NCBI RefSeq assembly: GCF_000661955.1
Contig: NZ_CP007597.1
Span: 2,584,984-2,648,983 of the forward strand
Reading direction: 5' to 3'
From: Stenotrophomonas rhizophila
GTDB lineage: Bacteria > Pseudomonadota > Gammaproteobacteria > Xanthomonadales > Xanthomonadaceae
Length of the DNA: 64,000 bases
The notes under the pieces are model-generated. The model was not told the origin of the DNA. It saw only the letters and a program-made list of their open reading frames with translations, and searched no databases. Position numbers and translations under genes: made by a program. This document shows positions 8,627-17,861 of this stretch, piece by piece (positions within the stretch are counted from its first letter, which is position 1; each line of letters starts with the position of its first letter).

Positions 8627-10843
8627 TCATTCGGTCGACTTGTACTCGTAGTAGCCGTAGCTGTAGTAGCCGGTTGCACGTCGCTGGACCGCATTGAAGA
8701 TCGCACCCTTGAGCTTTACGTTGTTCTGCTCGAAGCGCTTCTTGGCCAACGCAAGCTCCTTCGGTTGGTTGAGGCCGAAACGGGCCACCAAAAGGCAGGT
8801 ACCTGCATGATGAGCAATGATTGCAGCATCCGTCACAGCCAGAATCGGCGGCGTATCAATGATCACAAGGTCGTAGTCACGCGCTACCGTCTCCAACAGG
8901 CGGGTGAAGTTCTCGTGCATCAACAGCTCGGACGGATTCGGCGGAACATCGCCACGAGTGATGAAGCTGAGGTGTTCAAGTCCTGGCAGCACCTGGATGG
9001 CATCAGTGGCGGAAACTTTGCCGACAAGCACATCCGACAGGCCCGGCGTTTGCTTTACCCCCATTGCCTTGTGCAACGTACCCTTGCGCATATCGGCATC
9101 GATGATAAGCACTCGCTGACCCGCCTGCGCAATGACTGCAGCAAGGTTAGAAGAGACAAACGTCTTGCCTGCATTCGGGCTGGAGCCAGAAATCAGAACA
9201 ACGTTGTTCTTCGCTTCCAAACGGGCGAAGTGCAGGCTCGTGCGGAGGCTGCGTACCGCCTCGATTGCCAGATCGGCCGGGTCCTTGACCGCCAGAAGGT
9301 GCAGCTTGCCGTCCGCACGGAACGACCCGCGGACAGAGTCGGTTTCCTGTTTTGGACTGACCGGGATAGAGGCGTACACAGGAAGACCAAGCTCCTCGAT
9401 CTGCGACGGATCCTCCACTCCACGGTTGAGCATCTGCTTGAGAAGGACAATGCCAATCGAGAGAAGCGCCCCGAATATTGTGCCAATCAACACGATCATC
9501 GGCTTACGCGGCTTTATCGGCGTTGTCGCGTCGACCGCAGCAGCATCAACAATACGGACGTTACCCACAGTGCCAGCCTTCGCGACATCCAGTTGCTGCG
9601 CCTGGTTCAACATGCCCGTATAGATTTCATTGCTGACCTTCAGATCTCGGGTCAGCTTCAGCAGCTCTTGCTGAGCATCAGGAAGCTGCCTCACCTGGCT
9701 CTGAAAGCCAGACTTTCGCCCCTGCAGACCGCTGATCTGTCGCATCAGTGCCTGGTAGGCAGGATGATCGCGAGTAAATTTCCGATCCATCTCAGCCTGC
9801 TGCATTCGCAACTGTTGAATGCTCGTTTCTACCGCAACCTCCTGATCCAGCAGCCCCTTAGTCTGCAGGGATATGTCTACGGAGTTAGCGCGCGTTTGGT
9901 ATGCACTCAACGCATCCTGAGCCGCGTCAACCTGAATTCGCACGCTGGGCAACTGCTCCCTGACGAACGACAGCTGTGCCGACGCTTCAGCGGAGTTCCG
10001 GTCAACGTTCTGGCGGACATAAGCCTGAGCAACCTGCTGCAGGAATTCCTGGGCCAAGACGGGATCGGAGTTTTCATATGAAAGGGACAGAACTCCAGAG
10101 TCCTTTCCGACTTCCGTTACACCTACCTGCTTCTGGAGATCACCAACGACACTGAGCGTGCGGAGCTTGCTTACCCAGAATTTCATCCCCGGATTTGCAT
10201 TAAGACTGGCAACCTGGATGACGACTCCCCCCGACTTTGCGGGCTGTCCGACGACTCCCTTGAGAATGAGATTGCCATCAGCGTCATAGAGTGAGTACTG
10301 ACCCACTTTCGGCCCAGCGATCAAGGTCAGATCAGTATCGATAAGTCTCGAAGGGACATTCAGCTGGAAGATTTCGAGCTTATCGCCCCCCCAACCAAAA
10401 CGGGACATGCCGAAACGAGGTTCAGCCAATTGATCTGGTGCGGACCGTTCGGCCCTCCGGGCCAGATACGCACCAATGATGGGGAACCGATTCGGCTCTA
10501 TTTCGATGTCCATTTTGAGCTCTTCGACAGCACTGCCGAGCACGGACCGCGAGGTGATCAACGCGATTTCAGTCGACGCCTCTGCGCTTCCGGTTCCCAT
10601 ACCCAAAGACTGGCTCAGGTCTGACAGCCCTGGAAGTGATGGCATCTTCGATTCGACCTGGACGACCGCGTCGGCACGGTAGATCGGCGTAGCCAACAGC
10701 GCGTAGCTAGCTGCGACGGCGAGGCAGAGGCCGGTAATACCAGCGATCCACCATTTATGGTCGATCAGCGTGCCCAGCAGCTGGCGCAGATCGATCTCAT
10801 CGGCTTCGTCGGAAGGAGTGGCTCGGGACTCTTGGCTTGTCAT
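8627..10843 (-). CDS. wzc: Wzc-type polysaccharide co-polymerase with tyrosine autokinase domain
   Basis: The 738-residue protein joins a Wzz/GumC-like chain-length domain to a BY-kinase. A membrane helix near residues 34-55, a periplasmic domain with long coiled-coil segments (about 270-430) and a second helix near 450-475 are followed by the kinase. The kinase has Walker A SGSSPNAGKT near 552, Walker A' LIIDADMRKG and Walker B LVIIDTPP. The C-terminus is a tyrosine cluster, YYSYGYYEY, the autophosphorylation site that controls Wzc ring assembly. It works with the phosphatase encoded 74 bases upstream. Xanthomonas gumC lacks the kinase part, so this cluster is closer to the Wzc type. Confidence 0.95.
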   Translation of the reverse strand: MTSQESRATPSDEADEIDLRQLLGTLIDHKWWIAGITGLCLAVAASYALLATPIYRADAVVQVESKMPSLPGLSDLSQSLGMGTGSAEASTEIALITSRSVLGSAVEELKMDIEIEPNRFPIIGAYLARRAERSAPDQLAEPRFGMSRFGWGGDKLEIFQLNVPSRLIDTDLTLIAGPKVGQYSLYDADGNLILKGVVGQPAKSGGVVIQVASLNANPGMKFWVSKLRTLSVVGDLQKQVGVTEVGKDSGVLSLSYENSDPVLAQEFLQQVAQAYVRQNVDRNSAEASAQLSFVREQLPSVRIQVDAAQDALSAYQTRANSVDISLQTKGLLDQEVAVETSIQQLRMQQAEMDRKFTRDHPAYQALMRQISGLQGRKSGFQSQVRQLPDAQQELLKLTRDLKVSNEIYTGMLNQAQQLDVAKAGTVGNVRIVDAAAVDATTPIKPRKPMIVLIGTIFGALLSIGIVLLKQMLNRGVEDPSQIEELGLPVYASIPVSPKQETDSVRGSFRADGKLHLLAVKDPADLAIEAVRSLRTSLHFARLEAKNNVVLISGSSPNAGKTFVSSNLAAVIAQAGQRVLIIDADMRKGTLHKAMGVKQTPGLSDVLVGKVSATDAIQVLPGLEHLSFITRGDVPPNPSELLMHENFTRLLETVARDYDLVIIDTPPILAVTDAAIIAHHAGTCLLVARFGLNQPKELALAKKRFEQNNVKLKGAIFNAVQRRATGYYSYGYYEYKSTE

Positions 10844-10917
10844 AGAAGATCGCTGCGGTAATTTAAAGGAAGCGCGACAGAATCAGCTGTCACTCAAAAC
10901 AGTGCGCCCGTAGGCAA

Positions 10918-11352
10918 TCAGACGTAGCGCTTCCAGCTCTCCACGCCCTCGGCCATCAGCCGATACACGTGTTCAAATGCCGGACGCTGCTGGCGGTAGG
11001 GATCGGGGATCTCGCATTCTTCGTTCCACTTGCCCAGCAGGAACGACTTGCCGGAGGCCTCCGGCGCGATCTCCATGATCCGCTTGAGATGCTTTTTCTC
11101 CATCACCAGCACCAGATCGGCAGCGGAGAGGATCTGTGGCGTGACCTGACGGGCACGATGCGCACTCCCGTCCAGCCCGCGCTCGACAAGCAGTTCCTGC
11201 GCCGTAGCGTCGATGCCATGGTTGACCAGGGCACCCAGACCGGCCGAGGTGACCTCGATGCCCCTGCCAGCCAGCGCGTCGCGCATCATGACTTCGGCAG
11301 AAGGGCTGCGGCAGATGTTTCCGATGCAGACAAAAAGAATATGCTTGAACAC
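10918..11352 (-). CDS. wzb: Low-molecular-weight protein-tyrosine phosphatase (Wzb type)
   Basis: This 144-residue phosphatase has the P-loop VCIGNICRS with nucleophile C9 and R15, and the general-acid motif IPDPYRQQ near residue 115. Size and motifs match the bacterial Wzb/Etp group. Its partner is the Wzc-type kinase just downstream: dephosphorylation of the tyrosine tail allows polymer export cycles. Translation starts at GTG 11352 (reads MFKHILFVC). About 184 bases separate it from the preceding gumD-like gene, and no gene for an outer-membrane exporter is found there. Confidence 0.93.
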   Translation of the reverse strand: MFKHILFVCIGNICRSPSAEVMMRDALAGRGIEVTSAGLGALVNHGIDATAQELLVERGLDGSAHRARQVTPQILSAADLVLVMEKKHLKRIMEIAPEASGKSFLLGKWNEECEIPDPYRQQRPAFEHVYRLMAEGVESWKRYV

Positions 11353-11536
11353 GCGCTACAAGTTCCGATATAGCCAATGGGAAGGTATTGCTCCGCTGCA
11401 GCGACACCATCCAATCGAACAGAATAACCGATCACCCTGCCCCGGCACGCCGACGCAGGCCACTACCACGTTGTGAGACAGGGAAGACACTCGGAACTGA
11501 GACAGAAGTCTCGTAGCCAGAACGCCCTCGCTTTAT

Positions 11537-12994
11537 TCAATACGCCGTCTTCTGCCCCAGCACCTTGAACGCCGTCAGCAGGATGATCCGCATGTCCAGC
11601 AACGGGCTCCAGCGCCGGATGTAATCAATGTCGTACTGCACGCGCTTCTTCATCGACCGCAACTCCGGCGTCTCACCGCGCAGCCCGTTCACCTGGGCCC
11701 ACCCGGTGATGCCCGGCTTGACGTAGTGCCGGTGCATGTAACGCTCGATCAGCCGCTCGTACTGGTTGTTGTGCTGCACTGCATGCGGTCGCGGCCCCAC
11801 CACCGACATGCTGCCGCCAAGCACGTTCAGGAACTGGGGAAGCTCATCCAGGCTGGTTCGGCGCAGGAAAGCCCCGAATGGCGTGATGCGGGCATCTCCG
11901 CGGGTGGCCTGGGTAAGCGTCCCGCTCGACTCCTCGTGCACCCGCATCGACCGGAACTTCAACATCTTGAATTCTTTCCCATCCAGCCCGTGCCGGCGCT
12001 GGCGGAACAGGACCGGGCCCGGTGAGCTCAGCTTCACCCCCAAGGCCAGCAGCACAAGCAACGGCGACAGCACCACCAGCGCCACCCCGGCTACCACCAT
12101 GTCCTCGACCCGCTTCACCATCAGCAGGTGCGGCTCGACCATCCCCTGGCGCACGCCGATCATCGGCACATCCCCGACCTGGTGCACGCCGGGATTCAAT
12201 GCGCCCAAACCGGTGGTGTCGGGCACCAGCCTGACCTGGACGGGATAGCGCTCGAGCAGCTTGAGCACCTGTTTGAGGCGCGCGCGCCCGCCCAGCGGCA
12301 AGGACACCCAGATGTGCTCGATCTGACCGCGGTGCTGGTCGAGGTAAGCCTCCAGGTCCTCCAGCGCGCCCAGTCGAAGCGGCGCACCGCCGCCATCGCG
12401 ACGGGTCGCGATGTCGTCAGGCCCAGCGAAGTAGCCAATGACCTCCTTGCCGATCTCCGGGCGACTGCGGAGCAGCCGATGCACCTTGAGCGCAGGGGCC
12501 CGCAAGCCCACCAGCAGGACCCGCTGGCGATCCAGCCCCCTGGAGCGCAGGTTGTGCACGCGCAGCCGGATGCAGAAACGGCTGACGCCCATTCCCGCCA
12601 GGCCCAGCGCATACCAGCTCACCAGCCAGCGTGCCGGCACGGCGTCGGCCACGTCCATCAGCACCGAGTACATCGAGAACAGCGCAAATGCTGCTGTCCA
12701 CGCCAGGAAGAGCGTCCAGATCTCGGCCAGCAGGCTGCGCGCCCGCCAGTTGCGATAGACCGGCGCGACGGCGAAACACACCACGCAGCACAGCAGCACG
12801 GCCCCGAACACCACGCGCTGCGAATGCGAGGCCGGGATCCAACCGTGGAAAAGGATGTGACCCAGCAGGGCCGCACTCGGCACCAGCAACAGGTCGAGCA
12901 CGCGCAACCATACTTCCAGGGCGGCACGCGCCTCAGCGGTTACACGCCGCCGCCCCCGCGGGGCAGGCAATGGGTCTACGGATCCATGTAGCAC
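11537..12994 (-). CDS. Undecaprenyl-phosphate sugar phosphotransferase, GumD/WcaJ type
   Basis: This enzyme starts repeat-unit assembly by moving a hexose-1-phosphate, usually glucose, from UDP-sugar to undecaprenyl phosphate. The N-terminal half has four or five membrane helices and a CoA-binding-like domain. One further membrane segment (VVAGVALVVLSPLLVLLALG) precedes the catalytic bacterial sugar-transferase domain, with LFRQRRHGLDGKEFKMLKFR, TSLDELPQFLNV, VGPRPHA and KPGITGWAQVNG. The GTG at 12994 has GGAG upstream and yields 485 residues, almost exactly the GumD length; a TTG at 13054 would add 20 residues with little support. It is the first gene of the operon, so the promoter should lie in 12995-13200. 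Confidence 0.92.
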   Translation of the reverse strand: MLHGSVDPLPAPRGRRRVTAEARAALEVWLRVLDLLLVPSAALLGHILFHGWIPASHSQRVVFGAVLLCCVVCFAVAPVYRNWRARSLLAEIWTLFLAWTAAFALFSMYSVLMDVADAVPARWLVSWYALGLAGMGVSRFCIRLRVHNLRSRGLDRQRVLLVGLRAPALKVHRLLRSRPEIGKEVIGYFAGPDDIATRRDGGGAPLRLGALEDLEAYLDQHRGQIEHIWVSLPLGGRARLKQVLKLLERYPVQVRLVPDTTGLGALNPGVHQVGDVPMIGVRQGMVEPHLLMVKRVEDMVVAGVALVVLSPLLVLLALGVKLSSPGPVLFRQRRHGLDGKEFKMLKFRSMRVHEESSGTLTQATRGDARITPFGAFLRRTSLDELPQFLNVLGGSMSVVGPRPHAVQHNNQYERLIERYMHRHYVKPGITGWAQVNGLRGETPELRSMKKRVQYDIDYIRRWSPLLDMRIILLTAFKVLGQKTAY

Positions 12995-13341
12995 AGCGAC
13001 ATCTCCATAATGAAACACTTGCCGGGACGCTCGTACTCCGCCCCGCCCGTGCAACGACCCCCCTGAGACAATGACGCTCCCTGGAAAGAGCAGATGACGG
13101 CGGCAAGTGCCGCTCAGCTCACAAAAATATCACAATCCGGATCGAAGCGTCACAATTGACCTTGTCTTTTTTTACCTTTTGGATCAATGGATTGACGCAT
13201 TCAGAGTGGCGCGGGTGATCGCCCGCCATGGCTGTCCAAGCCAGTCCAGCCGCCCCGCTCTGCTACCATCAGCGGTCAGCTTGCCGCCCCCCACCCTGCC
13301 AGCGGCCAGCGCCTTACAAACGCAACGCAACAGGAGTTTGC
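12995..13341. other. Intergenic control region between the EPS operon and the aldehyde dehydrogenase gene
   Basis: This 347-base divergent gap has no convincing gene. Its middle part (about 13119-13200) is clearly A+T-richer than the surroundings and holds three TCACAA hexamers and a run of seven T. Promoters for both flanking operons are expected here. No clear rho-independent terminator or SMAG repeat is visible. Confidence 0.5.
13119..13154 (-). promoter_or_regulatory. Three helically phased TCACAA half-sites upstream of the EPS operon
   Basis: TCACAA occurs at 13119, 13130 and 13150, that is with spacings of 11 and 20 bases, about one and two helical turns. Read on the operon strand the half-site is TTGTGA, the left arm of the CRP/Clp consensus TGTGA-N6-TCACA. 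The cyclic-di-GMP-responsive Clp controls exopolysaccharide genes in Xanthomonas, so a Clp or similar regulator is a reasonable guess. No full inverted Clp palindrome is present. Confidence 0.35.
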
Positions 13342-14874
13342 ATGTCCTCTGATCTGCTCAAGGCCCTCGGCCTGGACGCGACCAACGCTGGCACCTACCT
13401 CGGCAATGGCGAGTGGTCCACCGCCACCAGCGCCGGTCTGATCACCCCGGTCAACCCGACCACCGGCGAGGCGATCGCCCAGGTCCACGCCACCACCGAC
13501 GCCGACTACGAAACCATCGTGGCCCGCGCCCAGGAGGCCTTCAAGGTATGGCGCACCACCCCGGCCCCGCGCCGTGGCGAAGCCGTGCGCCTGTGCGGCG
13601 AAGCGCTGCGCGCCCACAAGGACGCACTGGGCTCGCTGGTCGCGCTGGAAATGGGCAAGAGCAAGCCCGAGGGCGACGGCGAAGTGCAGGAGATGATCGA
13701 CATTGCCGACTTCGCCGTGGGCCAGAGCCGCATGCTCTATGGCTACACCATGCATTCCGAGCGCCCCGGCCACCGCATGTACGAGCAGTACCAGCCGCTC
13801 GGCCTGGTCGGCATCATCAGTGCGTTCAACTTCCCGGTCGCGGTGTGGGCCTGGAACTCCTTCCTGGCCGCGATCTGTGGCGATGTGTGCATCTGGAAGC
13901 CGTCCAACAAGACCCCGCTGACCGCCATCGCCTCGATGCGCATCTGCAATGAAGCGCTGCGCGGCGCCGGCTTCCCGGACATCTTCTTCCTGATCAACGA
14001 CGCCGGCACCGAGCTGTCGCAGAAGATGGTGGCCGACAAGCGCGTGCCGCTGATCAGCTTCACCGGGTCCACCCAGGTGGGCCGCCAGGTCGCCGAAAAG
14101 GTTGCCCACCGCCTGGGCCGCTGCCTGCTGGAGCTGGGCGGCAACAACGCCATCATCCTGGACGAAACCGCCGACCTGAAGCTGGCCATCCCGGGCATCG
14201 TGTTCGGCGCGGTCGGCACTGCGGGCCAGCGCTGCACCACCACCCGCCGCCTGATCGTGCACGAATCCATCCATGACGACGTGCTGGCCACGCTGGTCAA
14301 GGCGTACAAGCAGGTGGAAGGCAAGATCGGCGACCCGACCGACCCGGCCAACCTGATGGGCCCGCTCAACAGCGACGGCGCCGTGCAGCAGTTCCTGACC
14401 TCGATCGAGAAGGCCAAGGCCAGCGGCGGCACCGTGGAAACCGGCGGCACCCGCATCGACCGCGCCGGCAACTTCGTGCTGCCGGCCATCATCACTGGCC
14501 TGAAGAACAGCGACGAAGTGGTGCAGCACGAGACCTTCGCCCCGATCCTGTACGTGATGAAGTACAGCACCCTGGACGAAGCCATCGACATGCAGAACGG
14601 CGTGCCGCAGGGCCTGTCCTCGTCGATCTTCACCACCAACCTGAAGGTGGCCGAGCGCTTCCTGTCGGCGGCCGGCTCGGACTGCGGCATCGCCAACGTC
14701 AACATCGGTACCTCCGGTGCGGAAATCGGCGGTGCGTTCGGTGGCGAGAAGGACACCGGCGGTGGCCGTGAGTCCGGCTCGGATGCGTGGAAGGTCTACA
14801 TGCGTCGCCAGACCAACACCATCAACTACTCCGATTCGCTGCCGCTGGCCCAGGGCATCAAGTTCGACCTGTGA
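13342..14874 (+). CDS. amaB: Antiquitin-type aldehyde dehydrogenase, probable L-alpha-aminoadipate semialdehyde dehydrogenase
   Basis: The 510-residue enzyme belongs to the ALDH7 (antiquitin/Pcd/AmaB) family. It would oxidise aminoadipate semialdehyde to L-aminoadipate in lysine breakdown with NAD. Motifs in order are the cofactor region [13 protein letters not shown] and [10 protein letters not shown], the glycine motif [10 protein letters not shown], the general base in [10 protein letters not shown], and the nucleophile cysteine in GQRCTTTRR. The C-terminal [16 protein letters not shown] is typical of antiquitins. ATG 13342 follows CAGGAG with 7 bases of spacing. It is translationally coupled to the next gene through TGATG. 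The exact aldehyde is inferred from family membership. Confidence 0.85.
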   Translation: MSSDLLKALGLDATNAGTYLGNGEWSTATSAGLITPVNPTTGEAIAQVHATTDADYETIVARAQEAFKVWRTTPAPRRGEAVRLCGEALRAHKDALGSLVALEMGKSKPEGDGEVQEMIDIADFAVGQSRMLYGYTMHSERPGHRMYEQYQPLGLVGIISAFNFPVAVWAWNSFLAAICGDVCIWKPSNKTPLTAIASMRICNEALRGAGFPDIFFLINDAGTELSQKMVADKRVPLISFTGSTQVGRQVAEKVAHRLGRCLLELGGNNAIILDETADLKLAIPGIVFGAVGTAGQRCTTTRRLIVHESIHDDVLATLVKAYKQVEGKIGDPTDPANLMGPLNSDGAVQQFLTSIEKAKASGGTVETGGTRIDRAGNFVLPAIITGLKNSDEVVQHETFAPILYVMKYSTLDEAIDMQNGVPQGLSSSIFTTNLKVAERFLSAAGSDCGIANVNIGTSGAEIGGAFGGEKDTGGGRESGSDAWKVYMRRQTNTINYSDSLPLAQGIKFDL

Positions 14875-15647
14875 TGCCCACGCCCGCTGCCCCATCGCTG
14901 GATTTCACCGGCCGCCGGGTACTGGTGGCCGGCGGCAGCAAGGGCATCGGGCGGGCAATGGCGCTGGCGTTCGCTTCGGCGGGCGCCCGCGTGTCGGTCT
15001 GTGCCCGCGGTGAGCCCGGGCTCACTGCGCTGCGCACGGATGCCCAGGCCATGGGCCTGGACATCCACACCGCGTCGGCCGACCTCGGGGTGCTGGACGA
15101 CATCGGCCGCTGGCTGGCCGATGCCGCCCACGCGCTGGGCGGTATCGATGTGCTGGTCAACAATGCCACCGGCTACGGCATGGCCGACGATGAAGCCGGC
15201 TGGGAAGCCAGCCTGGGCATCGATCTGATGTCGGCGGTACGCGCCTCGCGACTGGCCCTGCCCTGGCTGCAGCAGTCCAGCGACGCCTGCATCCTCAACC
15301 TGGCCTCGATCGCCGCGCTGCAACCGCGACCGGGCGCTGCTCCGTATGCCGCGGCCAAGGCCGCACTGATGCACTACACCACCTCCCAGGCACTGGCGCT
15401 GGCCCCGCAGCGGATCCGCGTCAATGCCATTGCCCCGGGCTCGATCGAGTTCGAGGACGGCCTGTGGGCCCGTCGCCGCGAGCACGACCCGGCGCTGTAC
15501 CACGCCACGCTGGCCAAAATTCCGTTCGGCCGCTTCGGCCAGCCGAAGGAAATCGCCGATGCGGCCCTGTTCCTGTGCTCGCCGCTGGCGCGCTGGATCA
15601 CCGGCCACACGTTGAACGTCGATGGTGGCCAGGTCCTGATGGGCTGA
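14874..15647 (+). CDS. Short-chain dehydrogenase/reductase
   Basis: This 257-residue classical SDR has the cofactor motif VAGGSKGIGRAMA, a structural LVNNATG (for the usual NNAG), and catalytic serine, tyrosine and lysine in NLASIAAL and PYAAAKAAL. The end WITGHTLNVDGGQVLMG is the usual SDR tail. Its ATG shares bases with the ALDH stop codon, so the two are co-translated, and it may act on an intermediate of the same catabolic route. Substrate unknown. Confidence 0.85.
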   Translation: MPTPAAPSLDFTGRRVLVAGGSKGIGRAMALAFASAGARVSVCARGEPGLTALRTDAQAMGLDIHTASADLGVLDDIGRWLADAAHALGGIDVLVNNATGYGMADDEAGWEASLGIDLMSAVRASRLALPWLQQSSDACILNLASIAALQPRPGAAPYAAAKAALMHYTTSQALALAPQRIRVNAIAPGSIEFEDGLWARRREHDPALYHATLAKIPFGRFGQPKEIADAALFLCSPLARWITGHTLNVDGGQVLMG

Positions 15648-15733
15648 GGCCCTGCCGGGTTGCACGCCGCCCGCGCCGATGGGCTAATCCCGGCGCAGGC
15701 ACTATCATGGGCGCTCTGCCATGGAGGAAACGG

Positions 15734-16018
15734 ATGAACCAGCCCTATCGACAGACCAGCTCGCTGGCCGTAGTCAGCTTGATCATGGGCATCGTGGGCT
15801 GGACGGTCTTTCCGTTTCTCGGCAGTCTCATTGCCATCGTCACCGGCCACATGGCGCGCGCGGAAATCCGTCGCCAGCCGCAGGCGCTGGAAGGCGACGG
15901 CCTGGCGGTCGCCGGACTGGTACTGGGTTGGCTGGCGGTGATCGGCAGCATCCTGGTGGTGGTGGGTTTCGTGCTCTTCTTCGGTGGATTGGCCCTGTTT
16001 GCCGCATCCCAATCGTGA
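15734..16018 (+). CDS. Small DUF4190 inner-membrane protein
   Basis: This 94-residue protein has two hydrophobic hairpins. The first helix, SLAVVSLIMGIVGW, continues into FPFLGSLIAIVTGHMAR, and the second pair is GLAVAGLVLGWLAVIGSILV and a short Phe/Leu-rich segment. The GHxAR...GLAVAGLVLGW pattern is characteristic of DUF4190 proteins, whose function is not established. The ATG at 15734 follows a strong GGAGG site and the gene precedes the methyltransferase by 7 bases. Confidence 0.82.
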   Translation: MNQPYRQTSSLAVVSLIMGIVGWTVFPFLGSLIAIVTGHMARAEIRRQPQALEGDGLAVAGLVLGWLAVIGSILVVVGFVLFFGGLALFAASQS

Positions 16019-16025
16019 GGTCCCC

Positions 16026-16796
16026 ATGAGTGCATCGGATTCGACCGAACGCTTCAGCAGCCGCGTCGCCGACTACGTCCGCTACCGTCCCGATTACCCG
16101 CCGGCCCTACTGGACTGGCTGCATCACGATATCGGCGTGCCCACCGAGACCCTGGTCGCCGATATCGGCGCCGGTACCGGCATTTCCACCCGTCTGTTCC
16201 TGGCCAGCGGCCACCCGGTCATCGCGGTGGAACCCAATGCGGCCATGCGCGCCGCCGCCGAGCAGTGGCTGACCCCCGATTACCTGCGCCTGAAACTGGT
16301 CGACGGCACCGCCGAGGCGACCACCCTGGCCGACGACAGCGTTGGTCTGGTCGCTGCCGCCCAGGCCTTCCACTGGTTCGACACCGCCGCGGTGCGCCGC
16401 GAGTGGTCGCGCATCCTGCATCCCGGTGGGATGGCGCTGGTGTTCTGGAACTCCCGCCTGCTGGACGCCTCGCCGTTCCTGATCGGCTACGAGCAGCTGC
16501 TGCTGGAGTTCGGCACCGATTACACCCAGGTGGCCGAGCGCTACCAGGATGATGACGCCATGCGCGCCTGGTTCGGCGCGGGCCTGCGCGGCCTGGCCGG
16601 CTTCCCCAACGTGCAGCGCATGGACCTCGATGGGCTGCGTGGGCGCCTGCTGTCCTCGTCCTACGCGCCGCAGGCCGGCCACCCCCGCCATGCACCGATG
16701 CTGGAGGCGCTGCAGCAGTTGTTCGATGCCCACGCCGTGGACGGCCAGGTTGCCTTTGAATACCAAACCCGTGCCTTTGTCGGCACGCTGGACTGA
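16026..16796 (+). CDS. Class I SAM-dependent methyltransferase
   Basis: The 256-residue protein has the SAM-binding motif I VADIGAGTGISTRLFL near residues 41-56 and acidic motif II IAVEPNAAM. The post-motif stretch AAAQAFHWFD and RILHPGGMALVFWN are typical of the UbiE/Tam-like methyltransferase group. It resembles small-molecule rather than RNA methyltransferases. Nothing in the neighbourhood fixes its substrate. Confidence 0.85.
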   Translation: MSASDSTERFSSRVADYVRYRPDYPPALLDWLHHDIGVPTETLVADIGAGTGISTRLFLASGHPVIAVEPNAAMRAAAEQWLTPDYLRLKLVDGTAEATTLADDSVGLVAAAQAFHWFDTAAVRREWSRILHPGGMALVFWNSRLLDASPFLIGYEQLLLEFGTDYTQVAERYQDDDAMRAWFGAGLRGLAGFPNVQRMDLDGLRGRLLSSSYAPQAGHPRHAPMLEALQQLFDAHAVDGQVAFEYQTRAFVGTLD

Positions 16797-16805
16797 TAGA
16801 ACGCC

Positions 16806-17861
16806 ATGTACTCGCTTGCCCGCCCCTTCCTGTTCGCCTTCGATGCAGAGCGCGCCCACGGCCTTGGCCTGAGCGGCCTGGAGCTGGCCTACCGAACCGG
16901 CACCACGCCCCTGCTGGCCGGCCGTATCGAACCGCTGCCCACCAAGGCCTTCGGCCTGGAGTTCCCCAATCCGGTTGGCCTGGCCGCCGGGCTGGACAAG
17001 AACGGCGAGCACATCGATGCCCTGCTGGCGCTGGGGTTCGGCTTCGTCGAAATCGGCACCATCACCCCGCGTCCGCAGGAAGGCAATCCGAGACCGCGGC
17101 TGTTCCGGCTGCCGGCCCACCAGGCCATCATCAACCGCATGGGCTTCAACAACCTCGGCGTGGATGCACTGGTGCGCAATGTTGAACGGGCCAAGCGCCG
17201 CCACGGGCTGCTCGGCATCAACATCGGCAAGAACAAGGACACGCCGAACGAGCAGGCGTTCGACGACTACCAGCACTGCCTGCAGAAGGTGTATCCGCTG
17301 GCCGACTACATCACCGTCAACATCTCCTCGCCGAACACGGCCGGGCTGCGCGAGCTGCAGGAAGAAACGGCGCTGCGCCAGCTGATCTCGCAGCTGCGCG
17401 ACAGCCAGGAAAACCTCGCCGCCAAGCATGGCCGGCGCGTGCCGATGCTGGTCAAGGTGGCGCCGGACCTGAGCGACCGCGACATCGATGCGGCCGCCCG
17501 CGTGCTCAGCGAATTGAAGGTGGACGGCGTGATCGCCACCAACACCACGATCGACCGCAGTGCGGTGGCGGGCGACCCGCGCGCGCAGGAGGCCGGTGGC
17601 CTGTCCGGCGCGCCGCTGCTGGGCCAGTCCACGCTGGTCCTGCGCCGGTTGCGCGCACGCCTGCCCGAGTCGATGCCGCTGATCGGCGTCGGTGGCATCC
17701 AGTCCGGTGCCGACGCGGTGGCCAAGATGTCCGCCGGCGCGGCCCTGGTGCAGTGCTACAGCGGCCTGATCTTCCGTGGCCCGGCCCTGGTGCAGGACTG
17801 CGTTGAAGCCATTCGCCGACGCCGCGAGGCCCCCAGCCGCGGTGCGGTTGCCCCCCTATGA
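16806..17861 (+). CDS. pyrD: Dihydroorotate dehydrogenase (quinone), class 2
   Basis: PyrD oxidises dihydroorotate to orotate in pyrimidine synthesis and passes electrons to quinone at the inner membrane. The 351-residue length and N-terminal amphipathic helix ([19 protein letters not shown]) mark class 2. Diagnostic FMN and substrate motifs include [32 protein letters not shown] (with the catalytic serine), [11 protein letters not shown] and [11 protein letters not shown]. The stop overlaps the murB start by 4 bases (ATGA). Confidence 0.96.
   Translation: MYSLARPFLFAFDAERAHGLGLSGLELAYRTGTTPLLAGRIEPLPTKAFGLEFPNPVGLAAGLDKNGEHIDALLALGFGFVEIGTITPRPQEGNPRPRLFRLPAHQAIINRMGFNNLGVDALVRNVERAKRRHGLLGINIGKNKDTPNEQAFDDYQHCLQKVYPLADYITVNISSPNTAGLRELQEETALRQLISQLRDSQENLAAKHGRRVPMLVKVAPDLSDRDIDAAARVLSELKVDGVIATNTTIDRSAVAGDPRAQEAGGLSGAPLLGQSTLVLRRLRARLPESMPLIGVGGIQSGADAVAKMSAGAALVQCYSGLIFRGPALVQDCVEAIRRRREAPSRGAVAPL

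Noticed and set aside
8546..10081. 511-codon open frame antisense to wzc
   Set aside because: The Wzc frame has every kinase motif in order. The antisense product has no family features and an improbable composition.
13228..13341. N-terminal extension of the aldehyde dehydrogenase frame
   Set aside because: The extra 38 codons do not resemble the family and lack a ribosome site. ATG 13342 has CAGGAG at proper spacing.
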